From assembly GCA_964546765.1 (NCBI GenBank), contig CAZJKV010000006.1, positions 1 to 46,026 on the forward strand: a DNA stretch of 46,026 nucleotides, written 5' to 3'. Source of the DNA: JAITWN01 sp964546765. Lineage in GTDB: Bacteria; Pseudomonadota; Gammaproteobacteria; SZUA-140. This document shows positions 1 through 8,405 of this stretch, in pieces. Position numbers and translations under genes: made by a program. The notes beneath the pieces were generated by a model that was given only the letters and a program-made list of their open reading frames with translations, did no database searches and was not told the DNA's origin. How positions within the stretch are numbered: position 1 is the first letter of the stretch; each line of letters begins with the position of its first letter.

Positions 1-696
1 CGCTTCTCGGAAAACCTCCGCCGCCAGCAACTTGCCGGCGGCATGCGCGTCGTCCTGCATTACCGTTCCTCGGAGGCGGATGCCCGCGCGCTCCGCGACG
101 AGCTGAACGCGATCCGTCCCGGCTCCGCCGCAATGCTCGCCGCCGATCTCAGCCGGACTGTCGGCTTCAACGACCTGGTCACCGAGGCGCTGGCCCACTG
201 GGGCCGGCTCGATGCGCTGATCAACAACGCCTCCACCTTCTACCCGACCCCGGTCGGCGCGGTCACCGGGGCGCAGTGGCATGAACTGATCGACAGCAAC
301 CTGAGAGCGCCGTTCTTCCTGTCACAGGCCGCGGCGCGGCCGCTCGCGGAGCGCATGGGCTGCATCGTCAGCATTACCGACGTGCACGGCGAGCGCCCGC
401 TCAAGGGCTATCCGGTCTACAGCATCGCCAAGGCGGGCCTCGTGATGATGACCCGCGCGCTGGCGCGCGAACTGGGTCCCGAAGTGCGCGTCAACGCCGT
501 CGCACCGGGCGCGATCCTGTGGCCCGAGGACGATATCGGTGCCGAGCAGCAACAGAAGATCCTTTCCCGCACCGCGCTCAAGCGCCAGGGTGAGCCGGAC
601 GACATCGCGCGTGCGGTGCTGTTTCTCGTGCGCGATGCGCCCTACGTCACCGGCCAGATCATCGCGATCGATGGCGGGCGTTCGCTTTACATCTAA
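1..696 (+). CDS. folM: Pteridine reductase FolM-type short-chain dehydrogenase (5' partial)
   Basis: This is an NADPH-dependent short-chain dehydrogenase that reduces dihydrobiopterin or dihydrofolate-like pterins in the cytosol. The frame is open to the first base, so the true start and the glycine-rich nucleotide loop lie outside the window. The first visible residues (RFSENL) align with the RIG segment that follows the TGxxxR loop. An internal ATG at 43 is unlikely to be the start. Diagnostic features are INNAS after the fourth strand, the catalytic YxxxK in YSIAK, and the pteridine-reductase blocks DVHGERPLKGYPVY and VNAVAPGAILWPE, which separate it from generic SDRs. The gene converges on folK with a 4-bp overlap, and folB follows, which supports a folate/pterin role. 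Confidence in the subfamily is high because of the ILWPE block. Confidence 0.88.
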   Translation, partial: RFSENLRRQQLAGGMRVVLHYRSSEADARALRDELNAIRPGSAAMLAADLSRTVGFNDLVTEALAHWGRLDALINNASTFYPTPVGAVTGAQWHELIDSNLRAPFFLSQAAARPLAERMGCIVSITDVHGERPLKGYPVYSIAKAGLVMMTRALARELGPEVRVNAVAPGAILWPEDDIGAEQQQKILSRTALKRQGEPDDIARAVLFLVRDAPYVTGQIIAIDGGRSLYI

Positions 697-1196
697 ATCT
701 GAAGCCAGTCGAACTCCTCAACGGTCAGGGGCTGCTGCTCCCGATCGAAATCCTCCCACAACTCGCCGAAGCTGCGCCCGAGCACCGGATGCGGCAAATT
801 GCCCGCGATCTCGGCGAGCGGCGCAAGCACGAAGGCGTATTTCAGGATCTCGGCGCGCGGCAGGCTGAAGCCCTTGCGCTCGGTGACGAGGTCGTCATAG
901 AGCAGCAGGTCAATATCGAGAGTCCGTGACACGAAATTACCGGGCCGCGGCGCGCGTACCCTGCCCTGCCGGCGCTCGATCTCCCGCAATCCGACCGCGA
1001 CCGTGTCGACATCTTCGTCGGTGTCGAAGGCCGCGACCAGGTTATAGAAGTCGTCGCCTTCGAAACCAACCGCGCGGCTGTCATAGACCGAGGACAGCGT
1101 GATCTCGCCGTAGCGTTCACGCAGCGCCGCGACGCCGGCGCGGATGTTCGCGGCGCGATTGATGTTACTACCAATGCTGACATGCACGCGCGCCAT
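693..1196 (-). CDS. folK: 2-amino-4-hydroxy-6-hydroxymethyldihydropteridine pyrophosphokinase
   Basis: HPPK transfers pyrophosphate from ATP to 6-hydroxymethyl-7,8-dihydropterin in cytosolic folate synthesis. The 167-residue length is normal. The N-terminal SIGSN motif, the central SR(T)LDIDLLLYDD metal-binding block (two Asp residues that bind Mg) and the LPHP segment near the C-terminus are all present. The start ATG at 1196 gives the canonical N-terminus. It lies 15 bp downstream of folB on the same strand, so the two probably form an operon. Its 3' end overlaps the end of folM by 4 bp. Confidence 0.95.
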   Translation of the reverse strand: MARVHVSIGSNINRAANIRAGVAALRERYGEITLSSVYDSRAVGFEGDDFYNLVAAFDTDEDVDTVAVGLREIERRQGRVRAPRPGNFVSRTLDIDLLLYDDLVTERKGFSLPRAEILKYAFVLAPLAEIAGNLPHPVLGRSFGELWEDFDREQQPLTVEEFDWLQI

Positions 1197-1211
1197 CGCC
1201 TGGGTGCCGGA

Positions 1212-1574
1212 TCAGCGCGGCGCGCCGCGCTCGATGACGACGCCGACGTCCCTGGCGCCGCGGATCGCGCCGCGCTTGTTGACGCGCAGCCGCACCGTGG
1301 CGACCTTGAAGTCCCGGATAATCAGTTCCGCGACCCGCTCCGCCAGGGTCTCGACTAGCTGGAAGTCGCTGTTTTCTACGAATTCGCGAACCGCTTTAGA
1401 CACCGCCTTGTAGTCGAGCGCATCGCCGATCGAATCGGTCGCCGCCGCGCGGGCGACATCGGTGCTCATCTCGAGATCGAGACTGACGGTCTGCCGGGTC
1501 CGGCGTTCCCACTCGAAGATGCCGATGACGGTGTCGATCTTGAGGTCGGTCAGATAGATGGTATCGGTCGCCAT
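1212..1574 (-). CDS. folB: Dihydroneopterin aldolase
   Basis: FolB converts 7,8-dihydroneopterin to 6-hydroxymethyl-7,8-dihydropterin and glycolaldehyde, the step before FolK. The protein is 120 residues, the usual size. It begins with DTIYLTDLKIDTVIGIFEWERR, typical of the family (the catalytic region includes the E of GIFEWER), has the DALDYKAVSKAV segment, and the late Lys in VNKRGAIRGARDVGV. The ATG at 1574 is preceded by a short GGA at suitable distance. It is probably the first gene of a folB-folK operon and is divergent from plsY, with only 44 bp between starts. Confidence 0.95.
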   Translation of the reverse strand: MATDTIYLTDLKIDTVIGIFEWERRTRQTVSLDLEMSTDVARAAATDSIGDALDYKAVSKAVREFVENSDFQLVETLAERVAELIIRDFKVATVRLRVNKRGAIRGARDVGVVIERGAPR

Positions 1575-1618
1575 TTTTCCGATAAAATAGTCCGCTTACG
1601 CGAATCCTAACACACGCC

Positions 1619-2212
1619 ATGTATCTCGACATCGCCGTCTGCGTCTTCGCCTACCTGCTCGGCTCGCTGTCCTCGGCCGTGATCATGTGCAAGCTCGCCG
1701 GCCTGCCCGATCCGCGTAGTGAAGGGTCCGGGAATCCGGGCGCGACCAACGTGCTGCGCCTCGGAAGCAAGAAACTTGCGGCGCTGGTGCTCGCCGGCGA
1801 CCTGCTCAAGGGCCTGGTGCCGGTGCTCGTCGCGCAGCTGCTGTTGCTTCAGCCACTGACCGTCGCCCTCGCCGGGCTGCTCGCATTCGTCGGTCACCTG
1901 TTCCCGGTGTTCTTCGGCTTTAAGGGCGGCAAGGGCGTCGCAACGGCACTCGGCGCGATCCTCGGCTTCGCCTGGCCGGTCGGCATCGCGCTGGTCGCGA
2001 TCTGGCTCGGCATGGCACTGGTGTTCCGGGTCTCGTCGCTCGCGGCGATTGCGTCCGCGGTCGCCGCGCCCGTCGTCATGTGGCTCGCGGAGCCGGCCGC
2101 CTGGGAATACATCGGCGCAACGCTTGTAATGAGCCTGGGCTTGCTGTGGCGGCACCGGTCGAACATCACGAATCTGAAGGATGGTATCGAGCCCAGGATC
2201 GGAGATAAATAG
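1619..2212 (+). CDS. plsY: Glycerol-3-phosphate acyltransferase PlsY
   Basis: This inner-membrane enzyme acylates glycerol-3-phosphate from acyl-phosphate, the first step of phospholipid synthesis. The 197-residue protein has about five hydrophobic segments. The three conserved cytoplasmic motifs are visible: GSGNPGATN near residues 35-45 (phosphate-binding loop), GHLFPVFFGFKGGKGVAT near 93-110, and the late LLWRHRSNITNL near 178-190. The ATG at 1619 follows the end of the folB leader. PlsY next to tsaD is a common gammaproteobacterial arrangement. It converges on tsaD across 24 bp, which contain a GC-rich hairpin without a clear T tract. Confidence 0.96.
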   Translation: MYLDIAVCVFAYLLGSLSSAVIMCKLAGLPDPRSEGSGNPGATNVLRLGSKKLAALVLAGDLLKGLVPVLVAQLLLLQPLTVALAGLLAFVGHLFPVFFGFKGGKGVATALGAILGFAWPVGIALVAIWLGMALVFRVSSLAAIASAVAAPVVMWLAEPAAWEYIGATLVMSLGLLWRHRSNITNLKDGIEPRIGDK

Positions 2213-2236
2213 CCGCCGCGCCCGCGGGGGCGGTAA

Positions 2237-3301
2237 CTATCGCGGCAGACAGGCGGTGACGTCGATATCGACCGGCGTCAGGCTGTCCAGCGGCCAGCGC
2301 GCCTTTACATTGAAGCCCTCATCATCGCGCTGCCCGGCCGCGATCCGCAAACAGCCGGCGAGCGCGATCATCGCGCCATTGTCAGTACAGTATTCCATGC
2401 GCGGGAAATAGGTCTCGCCACCCTCGTCCGCGGCCATCGACTGCAGCCGGTCGCGCAGCATCCGGTTCGCGCCGACACCGCCGGCGACGATGAGTCGCCG
2501 CATCCCGGTCTCGCGCATCGCGCGGCGGCACTTGATGACCATCGTCTCGGTCACGGCGTGCTGGAACGCGCAGGCGATATCGGCGCGCAGCTGCGCGTCG
2601 TCGCCCTGCCCTTGTCCGGCATCCCGGTGCGCCTGCAGCGTGTTCGCCGCGAAGGTCTTGAGACCGCTGAAGCTGAAGTCCAGCCCGGGCCGGTCGGTCA
2701 TCGGGCGCGGAAAGCGGAAGCGCCCGGGGTCGCCGGAGGTCGCGAGCCGTTCGAGCGCCGGGCCACCGGGATAGCCGAGGCCGAGCAAGGTCGCGGTCTT
2801 GTCGAAGGCCTCGCCGACGGCGTCGTCGAGCGTGTCGCCAATGACGTGGTAGACCCCGGGCCGCGCGACGGTCACCAGCATCGTGTGTCCGCCGGACACC
2901 AGCAGCGCGAGGAACGGGAACGACGGCGCGGGGGATTCGAGCAGCGGCGCGAGCAGGTGACCCTCCATGTGGTGGACGGCGATTGACGGGATCCCCCAGG
3001 TCCACGCTAGGCTGCGCGCAACAGAGGCCCCGACCAGCAGCGCGCCGGCAAGGCCCGGACCTGCGGTCCAGGCGATGCCGTCGGGCCGGCCGTCGCGGAG
3101 CCCGGCCTCCCCGAGCACCTGCCGCAGCAGCGGCAGCAGCTTGCGGATATGGTCGCGCGATGCCAGTTCCGGGACGACGCCGCCATAATCGGCATGCAGT
3201 GCGACCTGACTGTAGACCCGCTGCGCCAGTACGCCGGCACCTGGCTCGAACACGGCGAGTCCGGTCTCGTCGCAGGAGGTCTCTATTCCGAGGATCTTCA
3301 T
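2237..3301 (-). CDS. tsaD: tRNA N6-adenosine threonylcarbamoyltransferase TsaD
   Basis: TsaD transfers threonylcarbamoyl from TC-AMP to A37 of ANN-decoding tRNAs, together with TsaB and TsaE. The protein is 354 residues from the ATG at 3301, and its N-terminus MKILGIETSCDETG is canonical. The frame stays open upstream to 3394, but that extension is unrelated to the family. The metal-binding HMEGH motif, the LVSGGHT nucleotide-binding block, DxxGEAFDK and the C-terminal GGVGAN and DNGAMIA blocks are all present. A -10-like TATATT lies about 50 bp upstream. It is divergent from the ABC transporter genes, with a 241-bp intergenic gap. Confidence 0.96.
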   Translation of the reverse strand: MKILGIETSCDETGLAVFEPGAGVLAQRVYSQVALHADYGGVVPELASRDHIRKLLPLLRQVLGEAGLRDGRPDGIAWTAGPGLAGALLVGASVARSLAWTWGIPSIAVHHMEGHLLAPLLESPAPSFPFLALLVSGGHTMLVTVARPGVYHVIGDTLDDAVGEAFDKTATLLGLGYPGGPALERLATSGDPGRFRFPRPMTDRPGLDFSFSGLKTFAANTLQAHRDAGQGQGDDAQLRADIACAFQHAVTETMVIKCRRAMRETGMRRLIVAGGVGANRMLRDRLQSMAADEGGETYFPRMEYCTDNGAMIALAGCLRIAAGQRDDEGFNVKARWPLDSLTPVDIDVTACLPR

Positions 3302-3352
3302 TTCACGGGCAACGCAGGTAAAGTTGACGGGCAAATTTCCGATAAATGTTGT

Positions 3353-3380
3353 AATATAAGCGCTTGCGAACAGAGGGTAA
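3353..3380 (-). promoter_or_regulatory. Candidate sigma70 promoter of tsaD
   Basis: On the minus strand TTACCC (3380-3375) is followed after 16 bp by TATATT (3358-3353), within an AT-richer patch of a GC-rich region. The start site would be about 3346, giving a leader of about 45 nt before the tsaD ATG. The rest of the 3302-3542 gap shows no other gene. Confidence 0.4.
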
Positions 3381-3542
3381 GGATTCGGGGACAAACCCGG
3401 TCATTCTCTCCGTAGCCATTACGCACATGTAAGAGCAGCGATCAACGGGGCAATACCCTGTATTCCCTGCGACAAACAGAACAAGATCGCCCGAAAACGA
3501 CATTGACCATTCCGGAACCCAATCTCAAGCGGGCGCCCTGCG

Positions 3543-5069
3543 ATGCCTGACCATCATGCCATACATGTCAGCAAGCTGACCAAGATCTATCCGCCCGATA
3601 TGCGGGCCGTCGATGAACTCGACCTGGACGTCAACGAGGGCGAGATCATGGCCCTGCTCGGCCCGAACGGAGCCGGCAAGACGACGACGATCCGTGTGCT
3701 GTCAACGCTGTCCGGCTTCGATTCCGGTCAGGCCTTCGTCGGCGGCCTCAATGTCGATGAGTCGCCGGAGCAGGTGCGCCGCACCATCGGCGTCGTCGCG
3801 CAGAAGACCGGCGTCGATTACTTCCTGACCGGCCGCGAGAACATGACCCAGCAGGGTCATATGTACCGGATGAAGAAGGCCGACATCCGCTCGCGCATCG
3901 AGGAACTCGCCGAATACTTCGAACTGAAAGACAGCCTCGACAAGACGGTGATGGCCTATTCCGGCGGCATGACCCGCAAGCTCGACATCGCGACTGCGCT
4001 GATCCACCGTCCGAAGATCCTGTTCCTCGACGAGCCGACGCTCGGCCTCGACATCCGCAGCCGCAAGATCCTGTGGCGACATATCGAGGAGTTGAACAAG
4101 AAATTCGGCCTGACGATCCTGCTAACGACGCACTACCTAGAAGAGGCAGACAAGCTGTCGCACCGCGTCGCGATCATCAACACCGGCAAGATTCGCATCA
4201 TCGGCACCCCCGAGGAACTCAAGAACGGCATCCACGGCGACTCGGTAGTGGTCTCTTTCGAGAACATCGGCAACAAGGAGAAGGCCTTTGCCGCGCACCT
4301 GAAACAGCGCGGCATGGCGACCGAGACCGTCTGGGAAGGCAACAACCTGCATCTATATGTCGACGACGGCGCGACCAGCATCCCGGTGATCATGGAGCAG
4401 ACTGCGCCGCACGACGTCCACGTCAAGACGCTGTCGCTCGCGCGCCCGACGCTCGACGATGTGTTCCTGAAATACACCGGCGCCAGCATGGCCGAGACCG
4501 CTGAGGAAGAACCGGAGCAATGGTGGCACCAGTGGGCCGGCAAGGGCGGCGGTGGCGGCGACTGGAAGAAGCAGGCCGAGAAATGGGGTTACGTCGAGGG
4601 CGAAGGCGAGGAAGACGCCGCGTGGCAGGGCAACGAGTGGGTCGACGCGGAAGGCAATCCACGCATTCCGGAACAGGACAAGAAACCCGGCGACCCGCCG
4701 CCGGCGGGCAAGGACGCAGGCTCCGGCGAGTGGCAGGGCAACGAGTGGGTCGACAAGGAAGGCCACCAGACCGGCGACTGGGGCGACTCACCTGACTGGA
4801 AGGGCAACGAATGGGTCGATGAGCAGGGCAAGCCGAAGACCGACTGGAGCGAACCCGCGGGCGAGCGGGAAACCTCCCCGGCCAGCGAAGCCGCCACCGA
4901 CAAGGACAAGCCGGCCGGGGCGGCCTCTGGCAGCCAGTGGCAGGGCAATGAGTGGGTCGACGACAAGGGATCACAGAAGGGCGACTGGGGAGACTCCAGG
5001 GACTGGCAAGGCAACGAGTGGGTAGACAAGGACGGCAAGCCCCGCACCGACTGGAACAAGAAGGGCTGA
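3543..5069 (+). CDS. DrrA-type ABC transporter ATPase with WxGNEWVD-repeat tail
   Basis: This is the ATP-binding subunit of an ABC-2 exporter, paired with the permease gene that follows 4 bp later. Residues 1-230 form the nucleotide-binding domain: Walker A GPNGAGKTTT (40-49), Q-loop Gln87, signature YSGGM (139-143), Walker B ILFLDEP (159-165) and switch His197. Residues 230-318 match the DrrA-type C-terminal domain ending LDDVFLKYTG. Residues 320-508 are an unusual acidic, Trp- and Gly-rich low-complexity tail. It carries five copies of W(Q/K)GNEWVD, at residues 361, 397, 419, 466 and 488. Normal DrrA-like subunits end near residue 320, so this one is about 190 residues longer. The substrate cannot be inferred. 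The start at 3543 has a weak ribosome site, but the N-terminus fits the family. Confidence 0.9.
   Translation: MPDHHAIHVSKLTKIYPPDMRAVDELDLDVNEGEIMALLGPNGAGKTTTIRVLSTLSGFDSGQAFVGGLNVDESPEQVRRTIGVVAQKTGVDYFLTGRENMTQQGHMYRMKKADIRSRIEELAEYFELKDSLDKTVMAYSGGMTRKLDIATALIHRPKILFLDEPTLGLDIRSRKILWRHIEELNKKFGLTILLTTHYLEEADKLSHRVAIINTGKIRIIGTPEELKNGIHGDSVVVSFENIGNKEKAFAAHLKQRGMATETVWEGNNLHLYVDDGATSIPVIMEQTAPHDVHVKTLSLARPTLDDVFLKYTGASMAETAEEEPEQWWHQWAGKGGGGGDWKKQAEKWGYVEGEGEEDAAWQGNEWVDAEGNPRIPEQDKKPGDPPPAGKDAGSGEWQGNEWVDKEGHQTGDWGDSPDWKGNEWVDEQGKPKTDWSEPAGERETSPASEAATDKDKPAGAASGSQWQGNEWVDDKGSQKGDWGDSRDWQGNEWVDKDGKPRTDWNKKG
4623..5060 (+). repeat. Coding tandem repeats for the WxGNEWVD tail
   Basis: Five near-identical 24-bp units encoding W(Q/K)GNEWVD begin at 4623, 4731, 4797, 4938 and 5004. 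The last four form two modules of about 40 residues (397-436 and 466-505). Each has two units 22 residues apart separated by GDWGDS and ends in KP(K/R)TDW, and the modules are offset by 69 residues. The pattern indicates internal duplication within the ABC ATPase gene. Confidence 0.9.
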
Positions 5070-5073
5070 TGCG

Positions 5074-5820
5074 ATGATCGCCGATACCTGGCACCTGTTC
5101 AACAAGTACATGATCATCACGATGCGGATGCCGTTGTGGACACTGTTCACGCTGATCCAGCCGCTGATCTGGCTGATCATCTTCGGCCAGTTATTCGGTC
5201 GTTTCGTTCAGGCCGAGAACTACATGGATTTCATGGTGCCGGGCATCCTGATCATGACGGTGCTGTTCGGCTCGTCGTGGTCCGGCGTCAGTCTGCTGCG
5301 CGAGATCTCAGCCGGTACCGTCGACAAGATGCTGGTGTCGCCGGTATCGCGCGTCGCGATCGTGCTGAGCCGGGTCATGCATTCGGCGGTACAGGTGATT
5401 GCCCAGGCGCTGATCATCCTCGTCGTCGCGTGGCTGATGGGTTCGACGATCACGATGAACCCATTTTATCTGCTTCTCGGCATGCTGATCGTGTTCCTGC
5501 TCGGGATCGGCTTCGCCGCGATCTCCAACGGCTTTGCAATCACGCTGCAGCGTGAGGAACCGCTGGTGATGATTGGCAATCTGATGACCCTGCCGCTGAT
5601 GTTCTTCTCGTCGGCGCTGGTGCCGAAGCAGTTCATGCCGGACTGGATACAGTACATCTCCGTCATCAACCCGATCACCTACGCTGTCGAAGGCGTGCGC
5701 GCGGTGCTGGTCGCTCCGGTGGACTTCGGCGCCTACGCGATGGGCCTGGGTATCATGGCGGTCTTCGCGGGCGCGACACTGACCTGGGCCGTCCTCGCGT
5801 TCAACGCGCTGCGCGACTAG
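5074..5820 (+). CDS. ABC-2 type transporter permease (DrrB-like)
   Basis: This is the membrane subunit of the exporter formed with the preceding ATPase. The 248-residue protein has about six hydrophobic segments, starting near residues 22-42 (LFTLIQPLIWLIIFGQLF). It contains the ABC-2 family blocks FMVPGILIMTVLFGSSWSG and the late FFSSALVPKQFMPDWIQYISVINPITYAVEGVR. These are typical of the DrrB/NodJ permeases, which export drugs, lipids or polysaccharide precursors. The ATG lies 4 bp after the ATPase stop codon, so translation is probably coupled. It converges on the TPR gene with only 7 bp between the ends. Confidence 0.92.
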   Translation: MIADTWHLFNKYMIITMRMPLWTLFTLIQPLIWLIIFGQLFGRFVQAENYMDFMVPGILIMTVLFGSSWSGVSLLREISAGTVDKMLVSPVSRVAIVLSRVMHSAVQVIAQALIILVVAWLMGSTITMNPFYLLLGMLIVFLLGIGFAAISNGFAITLQREEPLVMIGNLMTLPLMFFSSALVPKQFMPDWIQYISVINPITYAVEGVRAVLVAPVDFGAYAMGLGIMAVFAGATLTWAVLAFNALRD

Positions 5821-5827
5821 CGCGGGC

Positions 5828-8395
5828 TCAAAAACTCACGTTCATCCCGGTCGTCAGCATGAGTCGGTCGTAGTCGCTCAGCGATGAGCTCTGCAGTCCT
5901 TCGATGATGTCTTCCCTCCCCAGGATGAAGCCGACCGGCAGGTTTGACCTGTTTCTCGTCCATGAAACCGTCGCAAAGAGGCTGATGTTGTCCCGGAAGC
6001 GGTAGTTGGCGCCGGCGGCGATGTTATGCCGGGTGTTCCTGCGCTTGCGCGTGAACTGCGTGAAAGAATCGGCGTTGCTGTAGTCGAAACGGGTTATACC
6101 GTAGTTCACGTTGACGCTCCCCCATGACAGCTGGCGGTCCATGCCGACCGTCAGGCCATGGCTCAGAAAGGCGTAATCGTTGCCGACCAGTTCCTTGTTC
6201 TCGTTGCTGACCGCGGAATAGCCGAGCCTGAGCCTGTCGTGATCCGAGATGGACTGGCTCAGGGTCACGCCGCCCGAGGCCGTGTAGGAGCTGAAGAACG
6301 GGCTGTTCCTCGCATCGAAATCGCTGTATGAGAGATTCACGGACACATTGCTTGGAACGCGCCGGCCGGAAAACGGGTGCGCCAGGCTTGCGAGCCGGAA
6401 TCGGGCCAGACCCTCCGCGAACACGGAGTGCATGCGGCTCAGGCGATTGTCCGTGATCAGCGAGGCATTGGTCCGGTAGGTATACCCGCCGACCAGCGTA
6501 TAGCGCCCGGGCATCAGGCTCGCGGACATTGTCGTCGTGGTGCCAAGATAGTCGAACTGGCCCTTGTGGTAATTGGTATAGACAGGGCTCAGCAGAAATC
6601 GCCAGCGCAGATCGTTTTGCGCCTTGTACTGATAGGCGAGATTCAGGGACAGATCGGAGCGGTAGTCCTCGATCGCTGCCTCATCACTCAGGTTGATGTT
6701 GTTGTCATAGGCCATCACATATCCGGCCGTGACCGTCGCGCCCCGGACGCGCCGCTGCACGAGGTCGAGACGGCGCCTGACCGTCTCCGCAATCGCGGGC
6801 GGTGGATCCGACTGGAGTATCTTCCGGTATTCGTCGATCGCGTCCTCCTCCCGGTTGAGCCGCTCGTAACTGAAGGCCAGGTTCATCCGGGCGCCGACAT
6901 GGCTGGGAACGATCCGGACGACCTCGCGATAGGCGTCGACCGCCCTCGGCAGATCCTCCTCCTCGGCGTGAATCAGGCCCAGGTAGAAATGGGCGATCTG
7001 GTTGTCGGGGTCGCCATCCAGCACAGCGTTCAGTTCGCTGGTCGCCTGTCCGTGCCGGCCCCGCGCATAGAGATCCTTGGCATTGATGAGACGCAATGAT
7101 CTGACCCGGCGGGACGCGGCCTGTTCATCCGTCTCCATCGAGACCAGGCGGGCATGCTCGCGCACCGAGTCGTCGAAGCGGCCCAGGTGGTCATACAGCA
7201 TGGCCAGACCCTCCGTCGCCCGCCGGTCCATGGGGTCGATACGCAGCACGTTCTCGAAGGCCGTGACCGCATCCTCATAGGCATTCTGCCTGAAGTACAG
7301 CAGACCGAGATCCTTCCACGCGGCGGCATCGTCCGGATCTGCGCGCAGGCTGTCCTGCAGCGCTTCGATGCTCGACAGGGTGCGCTCTCGCTCGATGGCG
7401 CGACCCTCCCCTGTCTGCCGGATGCGGTCCATGATCTGCCGCGCCTGATCATGGAACCTGCCCTGCGGCCCCAGTGCGACGACCGCCTCCAGCTGCTCCC
7501 AGGCCAGCGCGACGTTTCCCGAGAGGAGGTGTAGTTCGGCGAGTCGCATGCGCGCGCGATCGTCATCGGGATGATATGCGACGATGTCGATCGTGACATC
7601 GCGCTCCGCCTCGATGTCGCGCATGCGCTGATAGATCATCGCCAGGGCGTTGAGCGCGACCCGGTTCGAAGGCTCGATCTCCAGCGCCCGTTCCAGCGTG
7701 ACAATCGCCTCCGCCTGGTTTCCCTGCCGGATCAGCAACTGGCTCTCGATGATACCGAGCCTGATCTCGGCCCGGGTTGCCGCGGGACTCTCCGGATCGA
7801 TTTCGATGACGCGCCGGAGATTTTCGATCGCTTCCTGCGGACGATCCTGGTTTTCATCGACGGTCGCCAGATTCAGATAGGCGTTGATGAAGGTCGGGTC
7901 CAGTTCGATGACGCGCTCGAAGGCCTCGCGCGCTGGCTGCAGGCGGTTGGCGAGCAGATTCGCGACTGCGGCGCTGTAGACGATTAGCGGGTTGTCAGGA
8001 TAGTCGGCCGCGAGCGACTCGAATTGCTCGCGGGCGATTTCAACCTCGCCCCGCTTCGCATTGCGGGTCGCGATCGCGTAGCGCAGCCTTCGCAGGGCGT
8101 CTTCTCGCACTCCGGATTCGGCCCCGGCCAGATTGAAGGCCGCCTGGAATTGCACGATCGCGTCGTCGAGGCGGTCGCGCGATTCGTAGGCGACGCCGAG
8201 CTGGATACGGACATCGACCTGTTCCGGTTCGAGCGCGACTGCCGCCTCGAGTTCCGCGATAATGTCCGTCTGACCCTGTGCCGCCGGAAATGCCGGCAAC
8301 AGCAACCACAGCGGCAACAACAGCCGCGCCAGGCGTGCCTGCGGCGTGATTGGGCGGCGGGACAGCGTACCGGGCATGTCATCGGTTGCAGGCAT
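5828..8395 (-). CDS. TPR protein with C-terminal outer-membrane beta-barrel
   Basis: This 855-residue protein has a long basic N-terminus, a hydrophobic stretch LARLLLPLWLLLPAFPA and AQG as a likely signal-peptidase site near residue 41. Residues about 43-570 are many tandem tetratricopeptide repeats (for example AFERVIELDPTFINAYLNLATVDENQ and AFENVLRIDPMDRRATEGLAMLYDHLG). Residues about 575-855 alternate polar and aromatic residues in strands and end in Phe, as outer-membrane barrels do. The layout resembles PgaA and BcsC, polysaccharide-export porins with a periplasmic TPR scaffold, but I see no sequence block that identifies either. It is the last gene of the probable operon with the 8406 and 9385 genes. 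Methionine 7 (8377) is an alternative start. The substrate is unknown. Confidence 0.8.
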   Translation of the reverse strand: MPATDDMPGTLSRRPITPQARLARLLLPLWLLLPAFPAAQGQTDIIAELEAAVALEPEQVDVRIQLGVAYESRDRLDDAIVQFQAAFNLAGAESGVREDALRRLRYAIATRNAKRGEVEIAREQFESLAADYPDNPLIVYSAAVANLLANRLQPAREAFERVIELDPTFINAYLNLATVDENQDRPQEAIENLRRVIEIDPESPAATRAEIRLGIIESQLLIRQGNQAEAIVTLERALEIEPSNRVALNALAMIYQRMRDIEAERDVTIDIVAYHPDDDRARMRLAELHLLSGNVALAWEQLEAVVALGPQGRFHDQARQIMDRIRQTGEGRAIERERTLSSIEALQDSLRADPDDAAAWKDLGLLYFRQNAYEDAVTAFENVLRIDPMDRRATEGLAMLYDHLGRFDDSVREHARLVSMETDEQAASRRVRSLRLINAKDLYARGRHGQATSELNAVLDGDPDNQIAHFYLGLIHAEEEDLPRAVDAYREVVRIVPSHVGARMNLAFSYERLNREEDAIDEYRKILQSDPPPAIAETVRRRLDLVQRRVRGATVTAGYVMAYDNNINLSDEAAIEDYRSDLSLNLAYQYKAQNDLRWRFLLSPVYTNYHKGQFDYLGTTTTMSASLMPGRYTLVGGYTYRTNASLITDNRLSRMHSVFAEGLARFRLASLAHPFSGRRVPSNVSVNLSYSDFDARNSPFFSSYTASGGVTLSQSISDHDRLRLGYSAVSNENKELVGNDYAFLSHGLTVGMDRQLSWGSVNVNYGITRFDYSNADSFTQFTRKRRNTRHNIAAGANYRFRDNISLFATVSWTRNRSNLPVGFILGREDIIEGLQSSSLSDYDRLMLTTGMNVSF

Positions 8396-8405
8396 GACGT
8401 TTCGT

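Noticed and set aside
4623..5060. A CRISPR-like or intergenic tandem repeat
   Set aside because: The repeats lie in frame within the ABC ATPase gene, have uneven spacing and keep coding for the same peptide.
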